Positions 18,260 to 27,973 are shown, counted from the first letter of the stretch. The stretch is 64,000 nt of DNA from BACL21 sp038141525 (GCA_038141525.1 JAYQIF010000008.1:62001-126000); one strand, 5' to 3'. Notes: a model not told the origin generated them from the letters alone. Numbers and translations are program-made.

Positions 18260-18553
18260 ATGTTCGAAAAACTCAAAAAGCGCTGGAACGTCACCAGTAA
18301 TTTTCAGGTGACTAAAATTTTGGTGGTATTCGCCTTAACGGGCAGTTCTTCTGCTAAAGTTACCGGTCCATTATTGAAATTAAGCCCGATTTTAGCAGGA
18401 CTAGATGCCATTTACTTTAACACCATTTATGTAGTGGCCACATTGATTTTGTATCAATTCATGCTGCTATTTTTCGGATGGGTGTTTGGGGAAAAGGAGT
18501 TTTTTATTCTATTTTTAAAAAAGTTCTTTAGAAAAAGAAATCTTGAACGATAA
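18260..18553 (+). CDS. DUF6787 small membrane protein
   Basis: A 97-residue protein that starts FEKLKKRWNVTSNFQ and has two hydrophobic helices (residues about 20-40 and 52-75), with a basic C-terminus. This matches the small flavobacterial DUF6787 proteins found after serA. They are sometimes mislabelled as diacylglyceryl transferases; no catalytic residues are visible. The ATG at 18260 is chosen from the promoter box just upstream. The next gene may begin inside its last codons. Confidence 0.78.
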   Translation: MFEKLKKRWNVTSNFQVTKILVVFALTGSSSAKVTGPLLKLSPILAGLDAIYFNTIYVVATLILYQFMLLFFGWVFGEKEFFILFLKKFFRKRNLER

Positions 18554-18881
18554 AGCAATCATAACGCAAGATGTAAAATACCGTTTTTATGCCGGTATGC
18601 TTATGTTATTATTGCTCTTACCCAGCTGTCTTCAGTTAGGTCATGTACTCGAGGGGCATCAACATTTGGGATGCACTCAAAACACAACACACCTTCATGA
18701 GCTTGATCACAATTGTGATGTTCTGGCTTTTGACTTTAGCGCACTTTCTTACACGACGCTCACACCGTGCGTTGCTGTACATACACCTATTGTTGAGCCA
18801 ACAAAATTCTGGTATTCTGATCTTTTTATAAACAGAATAACATCAAAAAATAACTCTAGGGGTCCTCCCATACTGATTTAA
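18543..18881 (+). CDS. His/Cys-rich small envelope protein upstream of a TonB receptor
   Basis: A 112-residue product with a TTG start overlapping the DUF6787 stop; an internal ATG at 18597 is an alternative start. An N-terminal hydrophobic helix (LMLLLLLPS) is followed by a segment dense in metal-binding side chains: GHVLEGHQHLGCTQNTTHLHELDHNCD. The end SRGPPILI resembles related flavobacterial proteins. I infer a periplasmic metal-binding protein, perhaps for zinc or copper, because of these residues and the TonB receptor 46 bases downstream. I recall no characterised family member. Confidence 0.68.
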   Translation: MNDKAIITQDVKYRFYAGMLMLLLLLPSCLQLGHVLEGHQHLGCTQNTTHLHELDHNCDVLAFDFSALSYTTLTPCVAVHTPIVEPTKFWYSDLFINRITSKNNSRGPPILI

Positions 18882-18927
18882 TTACCAAATATTTATATCT
18901 CATTATTGGTCTCATTAAATCAATTAA

Positions 18928-21313
18928 ATGCATCGTTTTTTATGGGTGTTTATGCTGTGCATAGGCACCATTACTCAAGCTCAAATTTGTGAGTTAACAC
19001 TTACTGGCACTGTACTTGACCAGCACGACGACTCAGCGCTTTCACAAGCTGTGATCTCCATCGAAGAATTAAATGTATCCACCTTCAGCAATAAAGAAGG
19101 TAAGTTTACATTTGACCAACTTTGTGCGGGAACATATACATTGATGATCACTCATGATCGGTGTAATGCCCGCGAGTTTTCGATAAAGGTCAAGAACGAT
19201 ATCTCCAGGGTGCTAAAGCTAGAGCATCATTATGAGGAGCTCAATGAGATATTGCTGACCGGGACGTCAAAGAGCCTGGTGTCGAGTAATAAAGATGTTT
19301 TAGGCGTTGATGCCATTGCTCAAAGCAGCAATCAATCCTTAGGAGCCCTAGTTTCGGGTATAAGTGGAGTCAGTGGATTGAGTTTTGGGAACACCATCAT
19401 TAAGCCATCAATTCATGGGTTACACAGTAGTCGCGTGACCATCATAAATAATGGGGTGCGCATGGAGGATCAAGAATGGGGCACGGAACACGCACCCAAT
19501 GTGGATGTCAATCTGGCGCACTCAATCGAGATCATAAAAAATGCCTCAGCCCTTCAATACAGTGGTGATGCCATCGGTGGTTTTGTGATACTAAAACCTC
19601 AACGTATTCCTGTTATTGATACAGTTTTTGGTAAAGCAAGACTTTCTGCTCAAGATAATGGTCGCGGCGGATCTGCTCATTTTGGATGGACCAAGAGTAC
19701 AGCCCTGGGGTGGTATGGCTCCATTGAAGGCACGGTCAAAAAATATGGCGACTTCAAAGCACCAGATTATAACTTGAGCAATACAGGGCTACAGTCTTAC
19801 ACAGTAAGCACCAAACTGGGATTTAACGAGTTCAAACGTGGTTTTGAGCTGAGCTACAATCGGGTGGTTAATACGATGGGTATTCTTCGCGCCTCTCATC
19901 TGGGGGGGAGCTCAGGATCAATTCGTCGCGATAAACAGTCCGAGACCCTTGATCATTAAAGATTTTACCTATGGTATCGATCGTCCTAAACAAGAGGTTA
20001 GTCATCAAATGGCTTCGGCCAAAGCCTTTGTAAAATCAGAGTTACTTGGGCGTATTGATATTCGTTATGATGTTCAACTCAATAATCGTAGGGAGTACGA
20101 CATACGCCGAGGAAGTGATCAGAATAAGGCCTCGCTAGACTTAGATCTTCAGACCCATGCGGTTTCTTTGGATCTAACACCGAAATGGTTTGGTTTTAAG
20201 TCGTTTAAAACAGGAGTTAGCGGGCGCTATCTCAAAAATAGGTCCAATCCAAACACCGGAGTAAAACGATTGATTCCAGACTATAAGCGCTACGATGTTG
20301 GGCTTTACGCCATGGCTACAAAATCGCTCAGTGATCGGTTAGATTTAGATGCTGCACTACGATTGGATTATATGCGTATCAAAGCGTTTAAGTATTATTA
20401 TACGGCACTTTGGACACAGAGAGGTTACGACACAGCTTTTCCCGAGTTTGAGATTCAGGACTTAGGAACGCAGATCTTGACAGCACCAAAATTTGACTAT
20501 ATAAACCCATCGGCTGCAGTTGGGGCGAGTTGGTCATTAAATGAGCACAATCGCATGTTAATTAACTGCTCACTTGGCGCAAGAAATCCAAATCCTTCTG
20601 AACTATTTTCAGATGGCTTGCATCATTCGGCCTCAAGGATTGAAATAGGTGATCTGCGCTTCAAATCTGAAATTGCTAAAAATCTCAGCGTGGGCTATGC
20701 CTATCAAAATTCAAGGCTGACGTTTAATTTAAATCCGTTTGTGCGCATAATTGATCGTTTTATTCTGATGGAACCTACTGGAATTCAGCAAACCATACGG
20801 GGTAATTTTCAAGTTTGGTCCTACCGACAAACTGATGTTTCCCTTTCTGGTTTGGATATGGACACCCAGTATATGGTCAACAACAATTTAGGATTTGAGC
20901 AACAATTTTCACTCGTCAAAGGCTATGAACGCGCCACAAAGACGCCTGTGATCAACATGCCTCCTGTGCGCATAATTAATGCCTTAAACTACAGTTATAA
21001 TGAATTTGAATTGCGGCTTGAGAGCCAATATACTTGGGGACAAAATGAATTTCCCAACACCAATTATGAGGCCTTCATACCCGAAACCCAAACCATTGAA
21101 CTTATCGACGTGAGCACGCCTCCCCCAGCCTATCACTTGATGAATATGACCTTCAGTGGACCGCTTGGTTTATCCAAGCAATTCAATACGACTTGGGCAT
21201 TGGATGTCCAAAATGTATTTAATACAACTTTTCGAAATTACCTGAATAATATGCGGTTTTATGCTGATGATTTAGGTCGAAATATCCTTTTATCAATTAC
21301 AACAACTTTTTAA
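18928..21313 (+). CDS. TonB-dependent receptor, possibly metal-specific, frameshifted
   Basis: Outer-membrane active transporter. Seen: signal peptide, CarboxypepD_reg-like domain (GTVLDQHDDSALSQAVISIE, about residues 28-100), plug domain (SIHGLHSSRVTIINNGVRMEDQEWG and IIKNASALQYSGDAIGG), then a beta-barrel ending in an aromatic residue (LSITTTF). The frame breaks at a G7 run, 19902-19908. With six G the two parts join through HLGGAQDQFVAINSPRPLIIKD into 794 residues. The neighbouring His-rich protein and acidic lipoprotein suggest metal uptake. The G tract could also be a genuine slippage switch. Confidence 0.88.
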
Positions 21314-21380
21314 TATTTAAAATATGAAAAACGTTAATAAATTAAACTTAACTTTTATCAATCCTTTAAACTTAAATACC

Positions 21381-21938
21381 ATGAAAACCTTCATGATGCA
21401 TGCCTTTATAATAGGCTCCGGACTGCTCCTTTTAAGCTGCTCTGACGATGACACGCCACCGGCACAAATTGACGAGGAAGAAGTGATCACCACCATGATT
21501 GTCACCCTAACCAATAACAATACAAGTCAGGCCATCGAGCTGCGCAGTCAAGATTTAGACGGCGACGGTCCCGAAGCCCCCGCAATACAAGTCTCCGATA
21601 ATTTATCCGTCGCGACGACTTACACTGGTACTATTGAGCTTTTGAATGAGACGGTCAGTCCCGCAGATGAGGTACATGAGGAGGTTCTTGCCGAAGGCGA
21701 GGAACATCAGTTCTTTTTCACCCAAGGCGGCGGTTTAGCGGTAACGACTGCCTATTCTGATGTCGACAACAATGGTAACCCAATAGGTTTGGACTTCTCC
21801 TTAGCCACGACGACTCCCGGACAAGGCACACTCACCATAACCCTGCGTCATGAACCCCTAAAGCCAAATGACGGTTCACTCTCAGGAGCTGGTGGAGAAA
21901 CAGACATTTCAGTTACCTTCCCCGTTACCGTAGAATAA
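21381..21938 (+). CDS. Acidic lipoprotein following the TonB receptor
   Basis: A 185-residue lipoprotein: signal peptide with lipobox LLLSC, then an Asp/Glu-rich start and a beta-rich body containing RSQDLDGDGPEAP, VHEEVLAEGEEHQFFFTQGG and a GGETDISVTFPV end. Flavobacterial relatives carry the name type 1 periplasmic binding fold superfamily protein, without experimental support that I know of. The start at 21381 is preferred over 21324 because the lipoprotein signal begins there. Probably co-transcribed with the receptor and possibly its surface partner (inference). Confidence 0.75.
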   Translation: MKTFMMHAFIIGSGLLLLSCSDDDTPPAQIDEEEVITTMIVTLTNNNTSQAIELRSQDLDGDGPEAPAIQVSDNLSVATTYTGTIELLNETVSPADEVHEEVLAEGEEHQFFFTQGGGLAVTTAYSDVDNNGNPIGLDFSLATTTPGQGTLTITLRHEPLKPNDGSLSGAGGETDISVTFPVTVE

Positions 21939-21979
21939 ATCACCGTCCTTTTTAAGCACTAACTTTGGAGTTTATTACT

Positions 21980-22014
21980 AAGAGTATTTGATCATTTATT
22001 GGTCAAATACTCTT
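21980..22014. terminator. Bidirectional terminator overlapping the msrA 3' end
   Basis: AAGAGTATTTGA (21980-21991) pairs perfectly with TCAAATACTCTT (22003-22014) around an 11-base loop, followed by a T-rich run on the plus strand. It lies between convergent genes and its right arm encodes the last codons of msrA. Confidence 0.75.
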
Positions 22015-22513
22015 GTTTTTTATCCAATTTTGGCTTGATGACAAACTGACAATAGGGCTGATAAGGATTGTTTTTGTAGTACTCTTGGTGATCGACCTCG
22101 GCGGGGTAGAACGTGTCAAATGGAGCCACTTCAGTAACAATAGGCTGGTCAAATGTTTTTTGTTCAGTCATCCACATGATGTAGGACTCAACAGTCTGCT
22201 TCTGCTGCTTAGAGGTATAAAATATCGCACTGCGATAATGCGTGCCTACATCGTGCCCTTGTCGATTGAGTGTGGTTGGATCATGTGTTTTAAAAAATAG
22301 AGCCAAAATCTCATCTACAGACAATTGATTTGGGTCGAAAGTTAACTCGATACATTCGGCATGCCCTGTACGCCCTTGGCAAACCTCTCTGTAGGCCGGA
22401 TTTTTGATATGCCCTCCGCTGAATCCAGAGACGGCAGAAAGGACTCCAGGAATATCCGTAAAAATAGCTTCGGTGCACCAAAAACACCCTCCAGCCAAAA
22501 CAATTTTTTCCAT
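21992..22513 (-). CDS. msrA: Peptide methionine sulfoxide reductase MsrA
   Basis: A 173-residue enzyme that reduces methionine-S-sulfoxide. The catalytic GGCFWC is at residues 8-13. Also seen: GYSGG-like SGFSGGHIKNPAYREVC, TGHAECIEL, FFKTHDPTTLNRQGHDVGTHYRS and the C-terminal EVDHQEYYKNNP. No signal peptide, so it is cytoplasmic. The stop codon falls in the loop of the shared terminator. Confidence 0.95.
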   Translation of the reverse strand: MEKIVLAGGCFWCTEAIFTDIPGVLSAVSGFSGGHIKNPAYREVCQGRTGHAECIELTFDPNQLSVDEILALFFKTHDPTTLNRQGHDVGTHYRSAIFYTSKQQKQTVESYIMWMTEQKTFDQPIVTEVAPFDTFYPAEVDHQEYYKNNPYQPYCQFVIKPKLDKKQEYLTNK

Positions 22514-22636
22514 AGCTATATTTTTTATGTGGTAAAAATAAACAGCTCGCGTCGATCACCCAAACATTTTAAAACCCATAGGCAAGACTTGGTTGGCTAA
22601 TTTTAAAGCTGTAATTTTCGATTTCATATGGGCACA

Positions 22637-23289
22637 ATGATTCAAGCCAAAGGCATTACTAAACATTTCGGAAAACTTCAAGTATTAAAGGGGTTGATAT
22701 CACCGTGCAAAAGGGAGAAATCGTTTCTATTGTCGGGGCTTCTGGAGCAGGTAAAACCACCCTGCTGCATATTCTCGGGACTTTGGAGCGAATGGATCAA
22801 GGAAGTCTTGACATTAATGGCACAAGCCCTTTTGATTTAAATCCCAAAGCACTCGCAGAATTTCGTAATAAATCTCTTGGGTTTATCTTTCAGTTCCATC
22901 AACTGTTGCCTGAATTCAGTGCGGTAGAAAATGTTTGCATGCCGGCACTCATTAAGAATCAAACCATGGCTCAGGCTCAAAAACGGGCCAAAGAACTCTT
23001 GGACTATCTTAATTTGAGTCATCGTTTTGATCATAAACCAGGGGCACTATCAGGGGGAGAACAACAACGAGTGGCTGTCGCCCGGGCACTGATGAATGAA
23101 CCAGGACTGATCCTAGCCGATGAGCCCAGTGGAAATTTAGACACACAAAGTGCCGAGGAGTTGCATCAGTTATTTTTTGATCTAAGAAAAAGCTTCGACC
23201 AGACCTTCATTATCGTTACCCACAACAAGACTTTAGCACAAATGGCCGATCGTCAATTGGTTATGGAAAATGGTAATTTCATGCCATAG
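22637..23289 (+). CDS. ABC transporter ATP-binding protein (LolD/MacB type), frameshifted
   Basis: Full-length ATPase of 217 residues after correction. Motifs: Walker A GASGAGKTT, Q-loop region FQFHQLLPEFSAVENV, signature LSGGEQQRVAVARAL, Walker B LILADEPSGNLD and the switch His in IIVTHN. The LLPEF/EFSAVENV pattern fits the LolD subgroup that drives lipoprotein release or MacB-like export. A G4 run at 22690-22693 needs one more G to join MIQAKGITKHFGKLQVLKG to VDITVQKGEIV. No permease gene adjoins it; TIGR02757 follows 5 bases later. Confidence 0.87.
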
Positions 23290-23294
23290 ATTGA

Positions 23295-24062
23295 ATGGAT
23301 CCAATAGCCGTAAAACAATTACTAGAACAAAAACTGGACGTCTATTACAATGATGCATTCATCGCCGATGATCCACTACAAATTCCTCATAGATTCAATC
23401 AAAAAGAAGACGTCGAGATTTCAGCCCTACTGACCGCGACAATTGCCTGGGGTCAGAGAATAACCATCATAAAAAGTGCCAAAAATATGATGTCTTTGAT
23501 GGATGATGCCCCCCACGACTTTATCCTCAATCATAAAAGCAGCGATTTAGCAGTCATGGATCGCTTTGTACACCGCACCTTCAACGCAGCCGATTTAAAG
23601 TTCTTTATCACAGGATTAAAACATATTTATACCCATCACGGTGGACTTGAAAACGTATTCAACACCTTTGGCACAGAGCCCTTTTTACACAAATCCATCC
23701 ATCATTTCCGGGAGTGCATGTTTGAGGTCCCTCATCAGAAACGCAGTGAGAAACACATCAGTAACCCGCTCAATAAATCCGCAGCCAAAAGATTACATAT
23801 GTTTTTGAGGTGGATGGTGCGCCGCTGCGATCGCGGTGTTGATTTTGGACTCTGGACGTCAATAAAACCCAGTCAATTATCGTGCCCCTTGGATGTGCAC
23901 ACGGGTAATGTGGCGCGTCGCTTGGGCTTGATCAAGCGAAAAGCCAACGATATCGGCGCCTTAAATGAACTTGATCAGGCGCTGCGCCAATACGACAAAG
24001 ATGATCCTGTGAAATATGATTTTGCTCTTTTTGGCTTGGGAGTGAGTCATGATTTTCATTAA
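23295..24062 (+). CDS. TIGR02757 (DUF2400) family protein
   Basis: A 255-residue protein matching the Bacteroidota TIGR02757 family: LTATIAWGQRITIIKSAKNMMSLMD, CDRGVDFGLWTSIKPSQLSCPLDVHTGNVARRLGL and the ending KDDPVKYDFALFGLG. The central region resembles helix-hairpin-helix DNA glycosylases in general layout, but I see no proven catalytic site. Function unknown. It is coupled to the ABC ATPase gene with 5 bases between them. Confidence 0.87.
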   Translation: MDPIAVKQLLEQKLDVYYNDAFIADDPLQIPHRFNQKEDVEISALLTATIAWGQRITIIKSAKNMMSLMDDAPHDFILNHKSSDLAVMDRFVHRTFNAADLKFFITGLKHIYTHHGGLENVFNTFGTEPFLHKSIHHFRECMFEVPHQKRSEKHISNPLNKSAAKRLHMFLRWMVRRCDRGVDFGLWTSIKPSQLSCPLDVHTGNVARRLGLIKRKANDIGALNELDQALRQYDKDDPVKYDFALFGLGVSHDFH

Positions 24063-24132
24063 AAAAATGCATTTCATCGAATAAATAAGTATTTTATCGT
24101 ATTATATTGGGATTTTTTAATACATTTGTAAC

Positions 24133-24150
24133 ACCCAAATTTGATTAACC
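24133..24150 (+). promoter_or_regulatory. Leader motif shared with the LuxR-type gene
   Basis: ACCCAAATTTGATTAACC lies 6 bases after a -7 box (TACATTTG, 24120-24127... read as tacatttg at 24121-24128) and 16 bases before the ATG at 24166. Nearly the same string stands at 59927-59947 in front of the LuxR-type regulator gene. It probably forms the start of the mRNA leader. Confidence 0.35.
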
Positions 24151-24165
24151 CCAAGAAGTCAACTC

Positions 24166-24669
24166 ATGAAATACTTAGTACTCACCTTCACCATTTTAAG
24201 CTTTTGGAGCTGTAGCCAAGAGCCGATTAGTTTACCGACGGAAACTCTCGATAGTCGACGCAGTGGCAATAACTACGGCATTGTCCACGTCGCCGATTTA
24301 TATGCTGGTCAAAATATCTTGATCGGTAGCGTTGAGATTGCCAATTATTATAACCAAGTTTACGTAACGTATAAAACAAATGGAGATTGGTCCTTAAAAA
24401 AAACACATTTGTTTGTGGGGGACTTTGTTGATTTCCCCATGAATAACGGAGGCAATCCACAGGTTGGGCGTTTTCCTTTTAAAAGAAATCATCCCAATGG
24501 AACTCAAGAATTTACTCATGTCGGTCCAGATGTTTATTCATCGATGTGTTACTTTCACGCCGCTCATGCCGAGGTGATCAACGCCAACGGTCAAAGCGAA
24601 AGTGCCTGGGCCGATGGAGATCCACTAGGAGGTAACAGTTGGGCTATGGGATTTGAACAATGCTATTAG
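24166..24669 (+). CDS. Secreted lipoprotein of unknown function
   Basis: A 167-residue lipoprotein (signal peptide MKYLVLTFTILSFWSC, Cys at residue 16). The body is beta-rich, with the pattern YAGQNILIGSVEIANYYNQVYVTYKTNGDWSLKKTHLFVG and PQVGRFPFKRNH, known to me from secreted Bacteroidota proteins without assigned function, and Trp/Asn-rich C-terminal turns. It stands alone, with its own probable promoter and a strong terminator 30 bases after the stop. Confidence 0.75.
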   Translation: MKYLVLTFTILSFWSCSQEPISLPTETLDSRRSGNNYGIVHVADLYAGQNILIGSVEIANYYNQVYVTYKTNGDWSLKKTHLFVGDFVDFPMNNGGNPQVGRFPFKRNHPNGTQEFTHVGPDVYSSMCYFHAAHAEVINANGQSESAWADGDPLGGNSWAMGFEQCY

Positions 24670-24699
24670 TTCCGATTTGATTTAACATAATTTACCCCT

Positions 24700-24729
24700 A
24701 AAAAAGACATCTAATTAGATGTCTTTTTT
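24700..24729 (+). terminator. Rho-independent terminator
   Basis: A perfect palindrome: AAAAGACATCT and AGATGTCTTTT arms around AATT, flanked by A and T runs. It ends the lipoprotein transcript and could act in both directions. Confidence 0.8.
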
Positions 24730-24737
24730 ATTTAATG

Positions 24738-24745
24738 TATATTTG
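24738..24745 (+). promoter_or_regulatory. -7 box before the BatA gene
   Basis: TATATTTG matches TAnnTTTG, 16 bases before the ATG at 24762. It rules out the upstream in-frame start at 24735, which would precede it. Confidence 0.55.
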
Positions 24746-24761
24746 CGCAATTCTTGAGTCA

Positions 24762-26726
24762 ATGACATTCCTCAGACCGGAAATACTTACCGCGCTCTTC
24801 CTTCTGGCCATCCCTCTCATTGTTCATCTTTTTGAATTTAGAATATTCAAACCGACAGCGTTCACTAATCTGCTTTTTTTAGAGAAACTCAAAAACGAAC
24901 AACATCGCTACAGAAGACTCAAAAAATGGCTCATCTTGATGCTGCGACTGGGCTATTTTGCTGGACTCATTCTGGCCTTTGCCCTACCCACAATATTGTC
25001 TGATCAGCGCGAAAACCAAGATGCACCAGTATCATTAATTTATATCGACAACTCGTTTAGCACTAATGCAAAAAATACTTCGGGAGGCACTTTACTCTCT
25101 GCGGTTAAAGAAGAATTGTATCAATGGAGTAAGACCCTTGATGAAGATCAAATTAGCTGGTTCTCAAACGATGGTCAATATCCAAATCAATCACCAAAAG
25201 CATTTCAGACCAGTATACTTACCCTTACTGCGGGTCCAAAGCAACTTTCACCACAACAGGTCGTACTCAAAGCCGAACAAATATTTGATCGCCTTGAGGC
25301 TAAAAATCGACAGCTTATCTGGTTTACTGATTATCACAACTGGGCGTGGCCAGAGGATGTATCGAATATCGAAATAACTCTTCGACCCATGGGGATGGCG
25401 GACAGAAGTAATATTTGTCTCGAGGAAGCACTTTTGGATCGTTCAAACCCGAACAGCACACGGCTCAACGTATTGGTAACCAATACATTAAACAAAGAAC
25501 TCTCTTCAACAATACGGGTCTACCTAGAAGACAATTTATATGCCCAAACAGGGGCGTCTTTGCGTCCTGGTCAAAATAAAATTATCGGTTTTGATATGGG
25601 TATGATCGACGAGCCCAAAGGTTTTGTATCTATTGAAGATCGTAGCTTAAGTTACGACGACACCCTATATTTTAATATGCCCCAACAACCCCAAATTAAA
25701 ATACTCAGTATTGGTGAGGCTTCAACATCGGTCTTGAGTCCCATTTTTGAGCAGAGTGATTTCGAGTTTGCCTCGGTGACTTTGAATAAACTCGACTATA
25801 CCGAACTCAAAGCACAAAACCTGATCATACTTGATCAACTCACTAGTTTTAGCAACCCACTATTGGCGGCCTTGAAGCAGCACATTACCCATGGCGGAGG
25901 CCTCGTGATAATTCCAAAAATTACAGCGCCAGACGCCACCCAAGGCCTCATCAGTGAATTCGCCCTGGGGCGTGTTATTTCTGCCAACAATACCGCCAAA
26001 AAGATCATCGAGATTAACGCTCGTGATCCTTTTTATTCAACAATCTTTGAGCGGAATGTTGCCGAGTTTCAATACCCGACTATTGGACGGAGTTTTGATG
26101 TTCAGAGTACGGCGACCTCACTCATGTCTTTTGATCAAGGTGGCTCATATTTGCTCAACAAAGACAATATATTTTTATTCACTGGTCCAATCAGTGGACC
26201 CGCTACAAATTTTGACCAGTCTCCCCTGAGTGTGGCGACGATGATTCAAATAGCCAGACAAACTCAAGTTTTTCCTAAACCGTATTATGCAACAACAAGC
26301 CAAAGCAGCACTGCATCAGAAACGAGCAATAATGCCCAAAAATCGATTTTAGCGGGGTCTTTGGTTGCGGATCAAGTGGTGGTCCTGGCGCGTGGAAATC
26401 AACAGCTCATTCCGCGACAAAAAGAATCCAAAGGTCAGATTGAACTTGATTTTAGTGGTTTAGAATTTAGTGCGGGGCATTATGTGGCAAAACTGGAACA
26501 AAACGAATTGGAGTGGTTCAGTTTCAATCACCCGAGAGATGAAAGTCATGGCACAGTAAATCCACCAGAATTGAACACAACTCGAATCAAGACCTCCAAA
26601 GATATAGACCAGGTAATGCACTTGATCAATCAAAAGCACCAAGGCCAACAACTATGGTTTTGGTTTGTTATTTTTGCATTGATATGTTTTTTGGCCGAAA
26701 TGCTCATTCTAAAACAAAGCTCATGA
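24762..26726 (+). CDS. BatA domain-containing membrane protein
   Basis: A 654-residue protein starting with the BatA N-terminal double-helix motif (FLRPEILTALFLLAIPLIVHLFEFRIFKPTAFTNLLFL), a second transmembrane segment near residues 55-75, a large periplasmic region with a VWA-like portion (VSLIYIDNSFSTN, RQLIWFTDYHNW), and a C-terminal membrane helix (LWFWFVIFALICFLAEMLIL). This matches flavobacterial BatA-type proteins, linked loosely to envelope and aerotolerance functions. The ATG of the dihydroorotase-like gene overlaps its stop codon. Confidence 0.88.
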   Translation: MTFLRPEILTALFLLAIPLIVHLFEFRIFKPTAFTNLLFLEKLKNEQHRYRRLKKWLILMLRLGYFAGLILAFALPTILSDQRENQDAPVSLIYIDNSFSTNAKNTSGGTLLSAVKEELYQWSKTLDEDQISWFSNDGQYPNQSPKAFQTSILTLTAGPKQLSPQQVVLKAEQIFDRLEAKNRQLIWFTDYHNWAWPEDVSNIEITLRPMGMADRSNICLEEALLDRSNPNSTRLNVLVTNTLNKELSSTIRVYLEDNLYAQTGASLRPGQNKIIGFDMGMIDEPKGFVSIEDRSLSYDDTLYFNMPQQPQIKILSIGEASTSVLSPIFEQSDFEFASVTLNKLDYTELKAQNLIILDQLTSFSNPLLAALKQHITHGGGLVIIPKITAPDATQGLISEFALGRVISANNTAKKIIEINARDPFYSTIFERNVAEFQYPTIGRSFDVQSTATSLMSFDQGGSYLLNKDNIFLFTGPISGPATNFDQSPLSVATMIQIARQTQVFPKPYYATTSQSSTASETSNNAQKSILAGSLVADQVVVLARGNQQLIPRQKESKGQIELDFSGLEFSAGHYVAKLEQNELEWFSFNHPRDESHGTVNPPELNTTRIKTSKDIDQVMHLINQKHQGQQLWFWFVIFALICFLAEMLILKQSS

Positions 26727-27973
26727 GAACCTTAATTAAGTCACTCACTGTAGTTGATCCTGAGGGACCCTATCACAATCAAGTCGTTGATATCTTAATC
26801 GACCAAGGAATGATTCAAGAAATAGCCCCCTCCATTAAGGATGACCGGGCTGAGTCCATTCAATACACCAATGCACATGTTTCGTTTGGGTGGTTTGACC
26901 CTTCTGTCTGTTTGGGAGAGCCTGGTTTTGAAGAACGCGAAACAATAAGAAACGGAAGTTTAGTCGCTACCAAATCTGGGTATACGGCTATTGGCATACA
27001 ACCTGAGACCAATCCAGTTACTCAAAGCCAAGCAGCTGTTAACTTTATAAAAGCTCAAGAAAAAACAGCAAGCCTACACCCGATCGGTGCACTTACTGTT
27101 GACACTAAAGGAAAAGATTTGTGTGAATTATTCGATATGAGCAATGCAGGAGCCATCGCTTTTGGCGACTATAAAAAACCCATTGAAGACCCAAATATCC
27201 TGAGACTGGCTTTGGAGTACACCCAGGCTTTTGAAGGGCTGATTTGCTCTTTTCCTCTAGACAGTGCCCTGGCCAATAACGGCATGGTCAATGAAAGTGC
27301 TCAAAGTGTCAAACTCGGTCTTAAGGGTATGCCGAAATTAGCCGAACACCTACAAATAACGCGTGATCTCAGCATTTTGGAATATACTGGCGGGCGATTG
27401 CACATACCAACCATTTCTACAGCAAAGTCCGTAACGCTGATTCGCGAGGCGAAAAAGCGCGGGCTTAACGTGAGCTGCAGTGTAGCGATATACAATTTAG
27501 CGCTGACCGACCAGGTCCTAGAGTCTTTTGATACAAATCACAAGCTGTTGCCTCCATTGCGCGAATCTGAAGACCAAAAAGCACTGATTCAAGGTCTTAA
27601 AGACGGCACAATCGATGGAGTTACCAGTGATCACAATCCCATTGATGTTGAACACAAGCACGTTGAATTTGATAACGCCATGTTTGGCAGTATTGGCCTG
27701 GAGCATACTTTTGGCACACTAACTCAGCTGACAGACCTAGAGACAACCATAAAGGCATTGATTGGTTTACGCCGGTCCTTCGGCCTCGAAATAGACGAGA
27801 TCAAACCCAATACCAAAGCAAACTTGACTCTATTTAATCCAGAACCAAAAAGTCAAATAGAACTAAATCTAATAGAGTCAAAATCTAAAAATAGTGCGCT
27901 TTTAGGGTGTTCAATTACCGGAAAAGTCTATGGAATCATCAATGGAGAGCAACAATTCTGGAATGAACAATAA
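26723..27973 (+). CDS. Dihydroorotase-like protein lacking the HxH metal motif
   Basis: A 416-residue amidohydrolase-fold protein of the class usually named dihydroorotase in flavobacteria. C-terminal family features are present (DGVTSDHNPIDVEHK, DNAMFGSIGLEHTFG, KANLTLFNPE). The first strand, which should hold the DxHxH zinc ligands, reads HVSFGWFDPSVCLGEPGFEERE: GEPG is kept but the HxH is gone. I therefore infer a pseudo-dihydroorotase, perhaps structural for aspartate transcarbamoylase, or an enzyme with another chemistry. The start overlaps the BatA stop (ATGA), so translation is coupled. Confidence 0.82.
   Translation: MRTLIKSLTVVDPEGPYHNQVVDILIDQGMIQEIAPSIKDDRAESIQYTNAHVSFGWFDPSVCLGEPGFEERETIRNGSLVATKSGYTAIGIQPETNPVTQSQAAVNFIKAQEKTASLHPIGALTVDTKGKDLCELFDMSNAGAIAFGDYKKPIEDPNILRLALEYTQAFEGLICSFPLDSALANNGMVNESAQSVKLGLKGMPKLAEHLQITRDLSILEYTGGRLHIPTISTAKSVTLIREAKKRGLNVSCSVAIYNLALTDQVLESFDTNHKLLPPLRESEDQKALIQGLKDGTIDGVTSDHNPIDVEHKHVEFDNAMFGSIGLEHTFGTLTQLTDLETTIKALIGLRRSFGLEIDEIKPNTKANLTLFNPEPKSQIELNLIESKSKNSALLGCSITGKVYGIINGEQQFWNEQ

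Noticed and set aside
26723..27973. Naming this gene pyrC
   Set aside because: The HxH metal motif of active dihydroorotases is absent, so the symbol would imply an activity the sequence does not support.
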